From Sphingobium sp. TCM1 (GTDB lineage Bacteria; Pseudomonadota; Alphaproteobacteria; Sphingomonadales; Sphingomonadaceae), in assembly GCF_001650725.1 (NCBI RefSeq), contig NZ_LXVX01000003.1:62001-126000 (forward strand): DNA of 64,000 bases. Reading direction: 5' to 3'. Under the pieces are notes generated by a model. The model was not told the origin of the DNA and made no database searches. It saw only the letters and a list, made by a program, of their open reading frames with translations. The translations under genes were made by a program, and so were the position numbers. Below, piece by piece: positions 1 through 8,815 of the stretch; position 1 is the stretch's first letter, and the number at the start of each line of letters is the position of its first letter.

Positions 1-323
1 AGGGCGGCGGCAAGCGCATCGGTGGCGAGTTGTCGGCCCAGTGCATCGACCATCTTGGCAGTGCAGGAGAGCCTGGCCGTTTCCAGAATGGAGCCGCCCG
101 CCCAGCATCCCACGAACAGCAGGATGTACAACAATGTTTGCACGGGCGATCCCACTGGTCCGGCCAGCGTGTCGATCAGCAGCTTGAGCGCATAGGGCCC
201 GGCAACACCCATAGCGATCACAAGGGCTTCCAGGGCAAAAGCCTCTATCAGGCTCCGCCTGGCGCCAAGGTCCGCCGACAGCATCAGCCGGATCAGCCGC
301 ACCAATATACCGAACGTCGTCAC
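1..323 (-). CDS. ABC exporter (ABCB/ATM1-like), N-terminal part only
   Basis: This is the 5' end of a minus-strand gene that runs out of the left edge of the window. About 107 residues are visible. They contain a hydrophobic segment typical of the first membrane spans of a fused permease-ATPase exporter, including GPYALKLLIDTLAGP, which resembles the loop before TM2 in ATM1/HlyB-type half transporters. The start is a GTG at 321-323, chosen because a GGAGGT ribosome site lies 7-8 bases upstream (complement of 331-336). The ATPase domain would lie outside the window, so substrate and exact subfamily cannot be called. It is divergent from the DUF932 gene at 512, and the roughly 190 bp between them must hold both promoters. 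Confidence 0.7.
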   Translation of the reverse strand, partial: MTTFGILVRLIRLMLSADLGARRSLIEAFALEALVIAMGVAGPYALKLLIDTLAGPVGSPVQTLLYILLFVGCWAGGSILETARLSCTAKMVDALGRQLATDALAAA

Positions 324-511
324 TGTATGGACCTCCTGGCGATCGATGGATGAGCCAGAAGGAGGATTTGGAACGCGGCCTCTATCCTAGCGTCAAATCA
401 GGGCGTTGCGAAGCCAGGATCGCGAGACGCACGAAAGGGAAGGGAGGGGCGGGAATGTGACGGGAGACGTGGATCGTCCCGTCGTCCCTCACTCTCAAGG
501 AGATGGTTCCC

Positions 512-1708
512 ATGGCGACCCTTGCCCGCATGAACGAAGCGCCCCCCATATCCGCCCCCTATCGCATCGATGTCTCGCGCGGCCGAATGAACAGCCGCGT
601 GTCGTCGGAATGGTTTTCACGCCCCGACGACGAGAAATATCTCTCGCTGACCAGCCTCTATGATGCTGTTCGGGGCCGCGCGGACCGGGCGACCACGCGC
701 ATCGTCGAAAGCCGCGCGATCCGGGTCGAGGCGAAAAGCGACAATCCCGAACGCCTGATGCTGATGGCGCCCGGCGACGATCGCCCCCTGGCGCCGACCA
801 ACTGGTCCTTCGGCCAGGTGGCGAGCCTTGTTGGGGCGCCGGCTTCCTATCTGCGCCAGCTTCCGGCCGCCCTTGCGGGCATCAACCTGCAGCATGGGCT
901 CATGACCCACCGTGGGGAGCAGGTCAAACTGCTGCAGACGGACAACGGCAGAGCCGAACTGCGGGCTGCTACCGGTTCCGAATATGGTCGTATTTTCGAC
1001 TGGGAACTTGTCGAGGCGGTGATGGCCTTTGCCGGTGATGGCGTCGGCGACACGCGATGGAAGGTCCCAGGCACAATCCGATGGGGTAGTATGACCTACA
1101 ACCCCTATGTGGATATCACCAAGGAGACGACGACACTTTACGCCTCGGACAGAGATATTTTCCTGTTCCTCGTCGATGATACCCATCCGATCGAGGCAGG
1201 AAAGCTTCCCAATGGTGATCCGGACCTGTATTTCCGCGGCTTCTATGCCTGGAACAGCGAGGTCGGCTCGAAAACCCTCGGCATCGCGACCTTCTACTTG
1301 AGGGGCGTGTGCGCCAACCGATGCCTTTGGGGTGTCGAGAATTTCGAGGAGGTCAACATCCGCCACTCGAAATTCGCCGCCGCCCGGTTTGCCCATCAGG
1401 CGGCGCCAGCGCTCGAGCATTTTGCGAACTCTTCGCCGTCGCATTTCATCTCCGGCATCAAGGCGGCGCGCGAACGGATCGTCGCGCGCAAGGAGGAAGA
1501 TCGCGAGCCTTTCCTGCGCAGGCGCGGCTTCTCGAAGGCGGAAACCACAAAGATCATCCAGACCGTGCTTGCCGAGGAAGGCCGGCCGCCTGAATCCATC
1601 TATGATTTCGTGCAGGGCATAACCGCGCTCGCCCGGACAAAGCCCCATCAGGACAGCCGCCTCGAACTGGAAACCAAGGCCCGAAAGCTCCTCGAACAGG
1701 CGCTCTGA
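512..1708 (+). CDS. DUF932 (phage/plasmid-like) protein
   Basis: A 398-residue protein of the DUF932 family, found on plasmids, phages and integrative elements; its biochemical role is not established. The family pattern is seen in the central region (a SFGQVASLVGAPASYLRQLP stretch followed by the long beta-rich core with WGSMTYNPYVDITKE). The C-terminal 80 residues are charged and helical. I chose ATG 512 over the in-frame ATG at 503 because the AAGGAG at 497-502 abuts 503 but is correctly spaced from 512. It is the first gene of the long plus-strand accessory block and follows a purine-rich leader (about 431-475). A perfect 9-bp hairpin lies just after it. Confidence 0.85.
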   Translation: MATLARMNEAPPISAPYRIDVSRGRMNSRVSSEWFSRPDDEKYLSLTSLYDAVRGRADRATTRIVESRAIRVEAKSDNPERLMLMAPGDDRPLAPTNWSFGQVASLVGAPASYLRQLPAALAGINLQHGLMTHRGEQVKLLQTDNGRAELRAATGSEYGRIFDWELVEAVMAFAGDGVGDTRWKVPGTIRWGSMTYNPYVDITKETTTLYASDRDIFLFLVDDTHPIEAGKLPNGDPDLYFRGFYAWNSEVGSKTLGIATFYLRGVCANRCLWGVENFEEVNIRHSKFAAARFAHQAAPALEHFANSSPSHFISGIKAARERIVARKEEDREPFLRRRGFSKAETTKIIQTVLAEEGRPPESIYDFVQGITALARTKPHQDSRLELETKARKLLEQAL

Positions 1709-1745
1709 CGTCCAGCCTTCGTCCGCTTCTTCCCTTTCCAGTCCG

Positions 1746-1770
1746 GCATCCTGGTCCCGCGCCAGGATGC
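1746..1770 (+). terminator. hairpin after the DUF932 gene
   Basis: A perfect 9-bp inverted repeat (GCATCCTGG / CCAGGATGC) with a 7-base loop is followed by a short pyrimidine stretch, CCTTTCCC. It may terminate or attenuate transcription between the DUF932 gene and the next small gene. The weak T tract lowers confidence. Confidence 0.45.
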
Positions 1771-1794
1771 CCTTTCCCATGAAAGGATGCCCTC

Positions 1795-2007
1795 ATGCGT
1801 CCCCACAAATCCGCCCCTCTCCAGGAGTTCACCGTCGACGTCGCCTTTTTCAGTGGGTCGGACCCTTTCGCCACCGAGACATATCGAATCCCGGCCGCGA
1901 CATGGTTCAGCGCGCAGCAGCAGGCGCTGCATATGTCGGTGAACAGCGTCTACGACAATGCGCGCATTCCCGATCTGCGTCGCACCGCCACCGTCAGGCC
2001 AGCCTGA
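1795..2007 (+). CDS. hypothetical protein, 70 aa
   Basis: A small unknown protein. An AAAGGA ribosome site lies about 8 bases before the ATG, and codon use matches the neighbours. The sequence has an alternating beta-like N-terminal half and a short helical half (YRIPAATWFSAQQQALHMSV). No membrane segment or cysteine pattern is visible. It lies 86 bp after the DUF932 gene and about 75 bp before the next start, so it belongs to the same accessory block. I do not recognise a family. Confidence 0.6.
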   Translation: MRPHKSAPLQEFTVDVAFFSGSDPFATETYRIPAATWFSAQQQALHMSVNSVYDNARIPDLRRTATVRPA

Positions 2008-2025
2008 CACGGGTCTGCGATCACG

Positions 2026-2062
2026 CCGGCCACTGCGCTGCAGCATGTGTCGCAGTGGCCGG
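2026..2062. repeat. 12-bp perfect inverted repeat between two small genes
   Basis: CCGGCCACTGCG at 2026-2037 and its exact reverse complement at 2051-2062 are separated by 13 bases. No T tract follows, and the ribosome site of the next gene begins only 8 bases downstream. It may be a translation-affecting hairpin or an operator rather than a terminator. Confidence 0.5.
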
Positions 2063-2082
2063 TGCCGACCAAGGAAATCATC

Positions 2083-2550
2083 ATGCAGGAACCCGACGAT
2101 CGCATGTGGCGTGCGCTGCTCGATTTCCGCGCGCGCCATGGCAGGCGCTGGAAGGACGCGCTCAATCTCAAATGGATGAACGGCGATGACGAGCGGGAGC
2201 CAGATAGCGCATCGCTTCGTACGATCCGCAACCAGTTCGGGCCATCCTGGCTATGGGACCTGCCGAAGCTCCGCCTCGACAACGCAGGGCGCCGCCTTGC
2301 CAATCTGGAAAAGCTTCCAGACATGTGCGCCTGCCCACATCCCGAAACCGGCGAGACCATCGTCATCAAGCGCGGCGAGACCGGATATTGGCCAATGCCC
2401 TCGCTCATCGCCGTCGATGCGTTCAATGCCAGTTTCAACGCGGCGCCTGCCGCGATCGCAGCCATGCAGGCCGGCGCGATGTTCGGATGGCATGTCCAGG
2501 CAGCCGATCCCGATCACTATGACGCGACCGGCTGCAAACGTCATGACTGA
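2083..2550 (+). CDS. hypothetical protein, 155 aa
   Basis: An unknown soluble protein. The start at 2083 is supported by AAGGAA at 2070-2075; an upstream in-frame ATG at 2047 has no ribosome site and falls in the inverted repeat. The N-terminal part is rich in Trp and Arg (MWRALLDFRARHGRRWKDAL). The middle has CACPHPETGE, a small Cys/His patch that could be structural. The C-terminal third is Ala-rich and helical. Its stop overlaps the start of the following gene by 8 bases, so the two are probably translationally coupled. I do not recognise a family. Confidence 0.65.
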   Translation: MQEPDDRMWRALLDFRARHGRRWKDALNLKWMNGDDEREPDSASLRTIRNQFGPSWLWDLPKLRLDNAGRRLANLEKLPDMCACPHPETGETIVIKRGETGYWPMPSLIAVDAFNASFNAAPAAIAAMQAGAMFGWHVQAADPDHYDATGCKRHD

Positions 2551-3805
2551 AGCCCCGACAGTCTTCGATCCCGCCGATAAGAAGTGCTGGATCACGCGCG
2601 GCCGCCCTGAGCATCATGCAGAGCAGCTGGCTCGCGCATGGGCTGACTTCCCGGATCTCCCGATTGAGGCGCCAGCGCGGGACCGGATGGCCCGCATTCG
2701 TGAACGGGTCGCGGCGCTACGTCCTCTCAACGACGCCATCCAGGAGGAACGCGAACGCGAGAGGAAACGCAGGAATTTCGCCTTCATCGAGCGCCGTGCG
2801 GCCGCCGGCGCCGCCGACACGCGCGATCATGTCATCCTGCAGGCCCGGACCCGCCATGGATATGACTGGGACGAGGCCGTTCAATGTGCCGATGGCACTG
2901 TCGCGGCACTTTCAGGCTGGGAACCGCGCCGATCCTGCCGTACCCCGGGTGGCACGAACGCTGATCCTCTCGAGCGTGCCTACGCCCAGGGCTTTCGCGA
3001 CGCGGGAGGCTGTTTCGACGACCCGTTCGATGCGGCAAGGCGTGCCTATGCCGCTGCGGCCGCGATGCCATGTGAAGCACGAAGCGCCCCTGGCCAGCCG
3101 GTGTCCCGGCCGCCTCCGAGCCGTTGGCCTCTTCCCACCGACGCGCCGCGCCCCACGCGATGGTCGAGGCGCCTGCTGATCGTAGGCGAGGCCACCGCGG
3201 CGGACCCTGGCCTCGACCTTCCCGCGATGCTCCAGTCCCGCCCAGGTCACCAGGCGATGACAGCCATTCTGGCCCTTCCCGGACAGGGTTTTCGCCTATG
3301 GAATAGTGTCTGCAACGCCGGAACGGCGCGTGCGCTCAGCCCATTGCCTGTCCTGCTCGCCGATATCGATCCTGATGATCTTCTGGTTGTTGCGCATGGC
3401 GCGGATCTCGACTGGATCGACCGCCACGCCGACCTGCTTCCGCTATGCCGTACCATGGAGAGAACGCGAAACTCCGTGATCCAGCAGCGCGGTCAGCTGC
3501 GCATGTGGCTCGATCGTGGGTTGGATGCCGGCGAGACCATGGCCGGCGGCCATATCTGCTGGACGAAGATCGCCCGGGGTCTCTCCGGTCGTCTTGGCGA
3601 ATTCACGGCCCGCTATGCCGGTCCCGCCCGGCCGCGCGGCCACCACATCGTCGTCGAGCTCAATGAGGGCACATCCGCAACGGGCTTCATGACCCCGCAG
3701 GGCGAACCGCTCAAGCCTGAAACGATCATCTCCAACAAGGCGCATTTACGCAAACATATGGCGGCAATGCTGCGCCGCTTCGCATCAGCGGTTCCGCACT
3801 ACTGA
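2543..3805 (+). CDS. hypothetical protein, 420 aa
   Basis: An unknown protein of 420 residues whose ATG lies inside the last codons of the gene before it (8-base overlap). The N-terminal 100 residues form a charged helical stretch (QEERERERKRRNFAF). The middle is Pro-rich (PVSRPPPSRWPLPTD), probably a linker. The C-terminal half is more globular, with acidic motifs such as LLADIDPDDLLVVAHGADLD and a final HHIVVELNEG segment. No membrane spans or nucleotide-binding loops are visible. The coding frame is open upstream of 2543, but that extension runs antiparallel to the preceding gene's codon pattern and lacks a ribosome site. Confidence 0.65.
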   Translation: MTEAPTVFDPADKKCWITRGRPEHHAEQLARAWADFPDLPIEAPARDRMARIRERVAALRPLNDAIQEERERERKRRNFAFIERRAAAGAADTRDHVILQARTRHGYDWDEAVQCADGTVAALSGWEPRRSCRTPGGTNADPLERAYAQGFRDAGGCFDDPFDAARRAYAAAAAMPCEARSAPGQPVSRPPPSRWPLPTDAPRPTRWSRRLLIVGEATAADPGLDLPAMLQSRPGHQAMTAILALPGQGFRLWNSVCNAGTARALSPLPVLLADIDPDDLLVVAHGADLDWIDRHADLLPLCRTMERTRNSVIQQRGQLRMWLDRGLDAGETMAGGHICWTKIARGLSGRLGEFTARYAGPARPRGHHIVVELNEGTSATGFMTPQGEPLKPETIISNKAHLRKHMAAMLRRFASAVPHY

Positions 3806-3857
3806 CCTGTCCCGAATGAAGCGACGCCGGCTCGCATCGCGAAACTGGAAACCCATC

Positions 3858-4292
3858 ATGACCATCCCCACGACCAGCATGGCCATCATTCAATCCAACA
3901 TCGACAGGGCGGGCCAGCATATTTTCGCAATCTTCCCCGACGCCGACACGGCGGGCTTCGCCTACACGATTGGCAACGCCCGCCTTGGCCTGCCCGAACT
4001 TCTGATCATCGGCAATTTCGCGCCGATCCTGATGGCATCGGTTCTCAACGAAGTCGGTCGACGCATGCGCCAGACGGAGCAGGTGCCTGACAGGGATATC
4101 GATATCGGCGGGGCCTTCCCGATCCGGCCTCGCCTTGCCGGCGCGGCGGCGCGCAGCGCCTTCACCATCCAGGTCGAGCGCGTTCTTGGCCATGAGGAAT
4201 ATGCCGTCGTCCAGCTCCTGCTGCCCGATCCGATGGGCCTGTATTCGGGCGAGGCAGGATGCGATCCTCGTTACGACGTTCCCCGCCCATAA
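3858..4292 (+). CDS. DUF4262-like protein
   Basis: A 144-residue protein resembling the DUF4262 family (function unknown, common on alphaproteobacterial plasmids). The signature is the N-terminal IFPDADTAGFAYTIGNARLGLPELLIIG, matching the family's pattern of an acidic start, a tyrosine-threonine core and a glycine-leucine-proline-glutamate turn, seen here at residues 22-49. I placed the start at MTIPTTS (3858) rather than the upstream in-frame ATG at 3816, whose extension is Arg-rich and unlike the family. It stands 52 bp after the 420-aa gene. Confidence 0.7.
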   Translation: MTIPTTSMAIIQSNIDRAGQHIFAIFPDADTAGFAYTIGNARLGLPELLIIGNFAPILMASVLNEVGRRMRQTEQVPDRDIDIGGAFPIRPRLAGAAARSAFTIQVERVLGHEEYAVVQLLLPDPMGLYSGEAGCDPRYDVPRP

Positions 4293-4317
4293 TGTCCTGC
4301 CCTTGAGGAACGCGGCC

Positions 4318-4551
4318 ATGCGCCCAAACGCGAAAGGCCCAGATATGGAGCCAGCCCAGCAAAACCGGTTGCCCCTGATCGTCAGGCAAGCCGGATATCC
4401 CGATATCATGGTGGAAACGCTCGCAGATGCATCGCGCCGCTATTGCGAACGCCGCGACCAGACCGGCCTTGGCGCCAGCACCTTCCCGGAAGCCACACTC
4501 ATCCGCGAGGGCATCGTCGTCGGCCGCATCAGCTACAATGGCCGTATCTGA
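4318..4551 (+). CDS. hypothetical protein, 77 aa
   Basis: A small unknown soluble protein. The ATG at 4318 is preceded by GAGGA at 4305-4309; an alternative ATG at 4345 also has an AAAGG site and would give 68 residues. The core is PLIVRQAGYPDIMVETLADASRRY, then a short acidic strand and the C-terminal GIVVGRISYNGRI. It follows the DUF4262-like gene closely and is probably co-transcribed with it. Confidence 0.55.
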   Translation: MRPNAKGPDMEPAQQNRLPLIVRQAGYPDIMVETLADASRRYCERRDQTGLGASTFPEATLIREGIVVGRISYNGRI

Positions 4552-4765
4552 CATCCCGTCCCTTGGCGACCGGGCGACAAACCAATGTACGACAACGCCG
4601 CCTCTCATGGCGACGGCGCCGAGGGCTTGTAACCGCTTCAGCAGATTCCGGCTCATTTTTACAGAACCTCCAGATCACCTTCACGACCGGGCCGAGGAGA
4701 GAAGGGGGAGGGGTCGTGCGTGAAACCGCGAGCAGCATTGCGCACGCATATGAAGGAAATGCCCG

Positions 4766-5227
4766 ATGGATATGATCACCTGCAGAACCCGCATCAGCGG
4801 GCAGGCTCCGCTGTACAGCTATCGGGTCCTGGTCCCGCTGGACCAGCTTGCCGCCCACCGTCGGCATCGTGTCGTCATTCTTCATGTCCCGACACCGGCT
4901 GGACGGCTGCCCTGTACCCGGCTCGCCGACGTGCTGGCGCCAGGCCGCTGGTTCGAGCGCTATCTCGCCATGCATTGCGGCCTGGCCGCGCGGCTCAACC
5001 TTGTGTCGCGCCGTGTCGAGGCCATCATCCTGCAGGCTATTTTCCCTGAAATGACTACTCGTCTCGTTCCGCCGATGCTTCTACTCGACCATGAGCCCGG
5101 CGAGGCCCGCCATCGCATCTCCGGCATCGATCTCAATGCTGCCTTCGATAGCCTCGCGCCCAGGATCGAAACGCTGACAGCCACCGATCTTGGCCTTTGT
5201 GGCAACAATCACCGCCGCGCAGCCTGA
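4766..5227 (+). CDS. hypothetical protein, 153 aa
   Basis: An unknown protein with an AAGGAA site at 4752-4757 and the ATG at 4766. It has an N-terminal Cys (MDMITCRTRISG), an HRRHRVVILHV strand around residue 32 and a leucine-rich C-terminal half. No recognised motif. It follows a 200-bp gap that contains a purine-rich leader (around 4680-4710), which marks it as a probable new transcription unit running on into the next gene at 5243. Confidence 0.55.
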   Translation: MDMITCRTRISGQAPLYSYRVLVPLDQLAAHRRHRVVILHVPTPAGRLPCTRLADVLAPGRWFERYLAMHCGLAARLNLVSRRVEAIILQAIFPEMTTRLVPPMLLLDHEPGEARHRISGIDLNAAFDSLAPRIETLTATDLGLCGNNHRRAA

Positions 5228-5242
5228 AGCAGGATTGAGCCC

Positions 5243-6325
5243 ATGACCCGCTATGCCCCCTTCCATCTCGAAATCGCCGCCTGCCTGTGGGAGGCGGTCC
5301 TGGCCTTGCGTGACCGGCCTGCCGCCGATCCCGATGCGCTCGAACGTGCCCTGGCGATCCGCAGGACGTTCGACAGGCTTGGGGCAGAGACCCTGCGTCC
5401 CATCATACTCAGCTGGACCGCTACCATCGAACGGGCATGGCAGCAGCTTGATGACGATTGCCCCTTCGGTCTCGACTGGGCCTATATCGGCCGATGGCTG
5501 GCCGAAAGCGTCGACTGGTCCTCGCCACATCACCCGGTCCTGCATTCCGATGCGGCCGGACAGGATGCTGCACAGGCTTGGGTAACGAGCATTGGGAAAG
5601 AGCCATCGTCGGGACCGACAGATATTGGCGGCCGCGGGGATCATCTCGCCCTGCTGGCGCGGGCACGCTCGGCCATCGAATATCCCGAGAACCTCGCAAA
5701 CCATGCGCGCAGCGAACTGATCGCGGCAATCCGCGGCGCCGAGGACCACATCGAACGATCGCCCTTGCCCTGGCCGGTCCAGCTTCATGCCGCCGCTATC
5801 GAGCACCGCTACGGCACCAATATCCATGCCGCGATCGATGAGGCCACGCTGGACGCGGAAATCGCCGCCTGGTGCCGGGAGTGGTGGAAAGAAACTGGCG
5901 ACGAGCGCGATCCCGCCACGCTGGACGATGAGACCGTGATCGCCGTCTATTTCGACGGGCACCCATCGGACGGATGGGCCAAAGACCTACTGCAGGTCAT
6001 GCCGCCGCTTCTCCATACAAGCTTCGCTTCGAAATCTGGGGAAACGGGACGCTATTGCGTGCTCTCAACCGCGCATCTGACGGTCCAGACCGCCGGCCTT
6101 CTCGACGGCTGGGCATCCTGGCCACCGACCGAGCGGCCGATCGACATCGCCGCCTCCGTCTACGGCTGGTTCATTCCCACCCGTTCGCTCGACAAAGAGC
6201 GCCAGGCGCAACTGCCGGCAGACCTGCTGCGCCTGATGGCGTTCGGTCGCAGCCGGGGCTTCCAGTTCCTGCTCCTCGATTGCGACGGTGACCGCTCGGA
6301 TGATCTGCCGGTCCACGACTGGTGA
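5243..6325 (+). CDS. protein with a C-terminal DUF5983-like domain
   Basis: A 360-residue protein in two parts. The N-terminal 220 residues are unknown and Trp-rich. The C-terminal 110 resemble DUF5983: a STAHLTVQTAGLLDG start, a central strand-rich part (ASVYGWFIPT), then GFQFLLLDCDGDRSDDLPVHDW, matching the family's closing pattern of leucines, aspartates and a terminal aspartate-tryptophan. The family's function is unknown. It starts 15 bp after the 153-aa gene, so the two are probably an operon. A second DUF5983-like protein is encoded at 8816. Confidence 0.65.
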   Translation: MTRYAPFHLEIAACLWEAVLALRDRPAADPDALERALAIRRTFDRLGAETLRPIILSWTATIERAWQQLDDDCPFGLDWAYIGRWLAESVDWSSPHHPVLHSDAAGQDAAQAWVTSIGKEPSSGPTDIGGRGDHLALLARARSAIEYPENLANHARSELIAAIRGAEDHIERSPLPWPVQLHAAAIEHRYGTNIHAAIDEATLDAEIAAWCREWWKETGDERDPATLDDETVIAVYFDGHPSDGWAKDLLQVMPPLLHTSFASKSGETGRYCVLSTAHLTVQTAGLLDGWASWPPTERPIDIAASVYGWFIPTRSLDKERQAQLPADLLRLMAFGRSRGFQFLLLDCDGDRSDDLPVHDW

Positions 6326-6348
6326 TCCCATAGTCGAAAGGAATCCCG

Positions 6349-6762
6349 ATGATTGGAACGCTTGAGCACGCTACTGCACCCTGCCGTTCGGACAGCGCAC
6401 GCACCCCGCCGACACTAGCGGCCCTGCCGCTGGAATCGGGCAAGCTTTATCTTCGGCTCTATCATGGCCGCGCCACGGCCGGCGAGCATATGGAGGACTG
6501 GGGCAGCGATGGCCCCGTGATCGGACCGCTGGCGTCGATCCATGTGACTTACATGAGCCAACTGCAATTCGCCGCGGCGCCGGACGTGATGGAACGCTTT
6601 TTCCCTGAGACCATGGCACAGTGGCGCGCCGACGGCGTCAGCAACGCTCACGGACCCCTTTGCGACTGGCAATTCAACGTGATCGACGATCTCATCGAAT
6701 ATGGCGGCATGCTATATGGGGATTGGTCGACTTTCCTCGCCGACGATCAGGCCGCTCGCTAG
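6349..6762 (+). CDS. conserved hypothetical protein, 137 aa
   Basis: An unknown protein with the sequence KLYLRLYHGRATAGEHMEDW around residue 32, followed by GPVIGPLASIHVTYMS. I have the impression this pattern recurs in plasmid proteins of sphingomonads, but I cannot name a family. It starts 23 bp after the DUF5983-like gene and so belongs to the same operon. The acidic, aromatic-rich C-terminus (GGMLYGDWSTFLADDQ) suggests a compact soluble fold. Confidence 0.6.
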   Translation: MIGTLEHATAPCRSDSARTPPTLAALPLESGKLYLRLYHGRATAGEHMEDWGSDGPVIGPLASIHVTYMSQLQFAAAPDVMERFFPETMAQWRADGVSNAHGPLCDWQFNVIDDLIEYGGMLYGDWSTFLADDQAAR

Positions 6763-6763
6763 C

Positions 6764-6946
6764 CTATCCTGCCCTTGCCCCATGGGGGCCGCCGGCCCCG
6801 CGCTCCAGCAACGGCAGCAGCATGACCTGGAGGGCCTCTTCGGCGCGCTCCCGTCTTGTCACATCGCTCGAGGCCAGATCCTTTCTCATCCAGTCGGGCA
6901 ATCGCCGCAGAAGGTCGCGCAATTTTACATCGTTTGAATGGCTCAT
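6764..6946 (-). CDS. possible small protein on the opposite strand, 60 aa
   Basis: A minus-strand frame encoding MSHSNDVKLRDLLRRLPDWM followed by an acidic helical stretch and a leucine-rich tail. It fills the gap between two plus-strand genes without overlapping either, and its codon pattern is better than random. The purine-rich AGAGGG just before the ATG is very close to the start. It may encode a small helical regulatory protein. It could also be a chance frame. Confidence 0.4.
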   Translation of the reverse strand: MSHSNDVKLRDLLRRLPDWMRKDLASSDVTRRERAEEALQVMLLPLLERGAGGPHGARAG

Positions 6947-7083
6947 CGCCCTCTCTTTGCAGGAGGGGCATCCTGGCGGCAACCGTCTTGCCCGCCTCGC
7001 ATCTGCAAACCGGGGATGAAAGGGGGAGGGGGGCGGCGCAAGAGAGGCGGACAGAGGGTCCGTCGCCGAGACCGGAGATGATC

Positions 7084-8751
7084 ATGCCTCTTCCCGCCAC
7101 CATTCAGACCGCCGTCAGCCAGGACGCGATCCGCCGCGCATCGCGTCTCTTCTCGGGTGACAGCCGGGATTGCCTCCTCGAAATGTGCCAGAATGCGAGG
7201 CGCGCCGGCGCCACGCGAATCGCCATCGATCTCAGCCAGCAGGATGGTCGCTCCTTCCTGCACATCCGGGACGATGGTTGCGGCATTGACGATCCGGCTG
7301 CCCTGCTGCTGTTGGGACATTCGGGCTGGGACCATGACATCGCGCGATCCGAAGATCCCGCCGGCATGGGCATGTTCAGCCTTGCCGGTCGCACCGTCGA
7401 CATCCAGTCCTTCTCACCATCGGCTGGCACGGCATGGAAAGTGCGCATCCCGGCGCAGGCATGGGACAGCGGCACACCGCTGGCGCTTGAACAAGGCACT
7501 ATTGGCTGGGGCACGCTGATCTCAATCGAAATGCCCGATGACTGGCAGTTGGGTTTGAATAGCATTGTCGCGGATGTCGCGCTCCACTTTCCCCTGCCGA
7601 TAACGATGAACGGAGTGTTGCAGCCGCGAGAGGATTTTCTGCGGGAAGCTCTGTTCGTCAAGGAAGCGTGTGGATGCCGTATTGGCGTCTATAATCTGGA
7701 CCCAGACTGGCAACATGGCCGCCGCATCAACTTTCACGGTTTGCGTGTCAAATGCACCTTGCCCACAATTGGCGAGGTCAAGGACAGTTTCGACCACTGG
7801 GCCGTCCGAATCGATATTGTCGACGCGCCCGATATCCATTTGCTATTGCCTGCCCGCAAGGAGGTCATCGAAAGCACAGCGCTGCGGGCCCTTCGCGACG
7901 CTGCAGAGCGCGCCATCTACAAAGCCACCGGGAGCAAGGCAGATCATCGTCTCGCGTTTGCCAATTGGCAACGGGCAGGCGACCTTGGCGTGGCACTGCC
8001 TGAGGCGCGCTCCGGACTTTCAACGTGGCGCCCGGAAACTGCCGATGATTGCCATGGACGCGCTAGCGCAACGATGGCTCCCGAGGGCGCCATGCTGATT
8101 GTTCCCACGCTGGAGTCCGACATCGCGCAGGCTCTGGCGCTCGCTCAGGACAGGACGCCCCTACGGGACTTTCAACTGGTCGAAGCAGAAAGCCCCCTGC
8201 AAGGCTACGCCTGGTATGACGCACTGCCGATCATTGAGCAGATATCCTTTCGCATTCACCGTGATGGCGCAGAATATCGCTATGATGACGAGACCTACCT
8301 TCCCGCTGATATGGCTTCAGGCATCAGCGACAGGATCGTCGTAGAACTGATTGTCGCCCAAGTTGGGCACGAGGGTGCATCGCGAAGTGTCCATGCCGTC
8401 GAAATCCCGGCTCTTGTGTGCCGTAACGGCGGCTGGGATATGGAGGAGGCGCTCATCTTCGCGACGCAGGACGGTGGCATCAAACCCGCTCGGCTAGGCC
8501 GCATGATCTATGCGAGCCTCTTCTGTTCGGTTGACGACAGCGACTGTGACAGTTGGGAAACCCAATCCCGCGCCTTCGAGCGCGATGCGCAGCACGAAGC
8601 GACCCGGATCCTTCTTGGAGACGATGCCGCTATCCTTGAAGCCATCAATATGAGCGCGTGGGATCATCTGGTCTGGTTGATCCCGCAGGATCGCAAGGTC
8701 GTCATCCACGCGGAGCGTGGCGGCATCACCGTCGACTTCATGTCGAACTGA
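7084..8751 (+). CDS. GHKL-type ATPase (Hsp90-like fold)
   Basis: A 555-residue protein with a GHKL nucleotide-binding domain near its N-terminus. The N box carries Glu33 and Asn37 (LLEMCQNARRAGA), the G1 box is DDGCGID at 63-69, and the G2-like loop is DPAGMGMFS at 91-99. These are the ATP and Mg binding elements of Hsp90, MutL, MORC and histidine kinases. No DHp or receiver domain is present, so it is not a sensor kinase; an Hsp90- or MORC-like clamp is more likely. The C-terminal 300 residues are unfamiliar. The start at 7084 has GGAG at 7073-7076; ATG 7078 directly abuts it. It heads a new unit after a purine-rich leader. Confidence 0.75.
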   Translation: MPLPATIQTAVSQDAIRRASRLFSGDSRDCLLEMCQNARRAGATRIAIDLSQQDGRSFLHIRDDGCGIDDPAALLLLGHSGWDHDIARSEDPAGMGMFSLAGRTVDIQSFSPSAGTAWKVRIPAQAWDSGTPLALEQGTIGWGTLISIEMPDDWQLGLNSIVADVALHFPLPITMNGVLQPREDFLREALFVKEACGCRIGVYNLDPDWQHGRRINFHGLRVKCTLPTIGEVKDSFDHWAVRIDIVDAPDIHLLLPARKEVIESTALRALRDAAERAIYKATGSKADHRLAFANWQRAGDLGVALPEARSGLSTWRPETADDCHGRASATMAPEGAMLIVPTLESDIAQALALAQDRTPLRDFQLVEAESPLQGYAWYDALPIIEQISFRIHRDGAEYRYDDETYLPADMASGISDRIVVELIVAQVGHEGASRSVHAVEIPALVCRNGGWDMEEALIFATQDGGIKPARLGRMIYASLFCSVDDSDCDSWETQSRAFERDAQHEATRILLGDDAAILEAINMSAWDHLVWLIPQDRKVVIHAERGGITVDFMSN

Positions 8752-8815
8752 ACCACCGCCGGGAGTGCCCGGCTCTCCCGCTATTCCTATCCACCACCTG
8801 TAAAGGAGACCGGCC

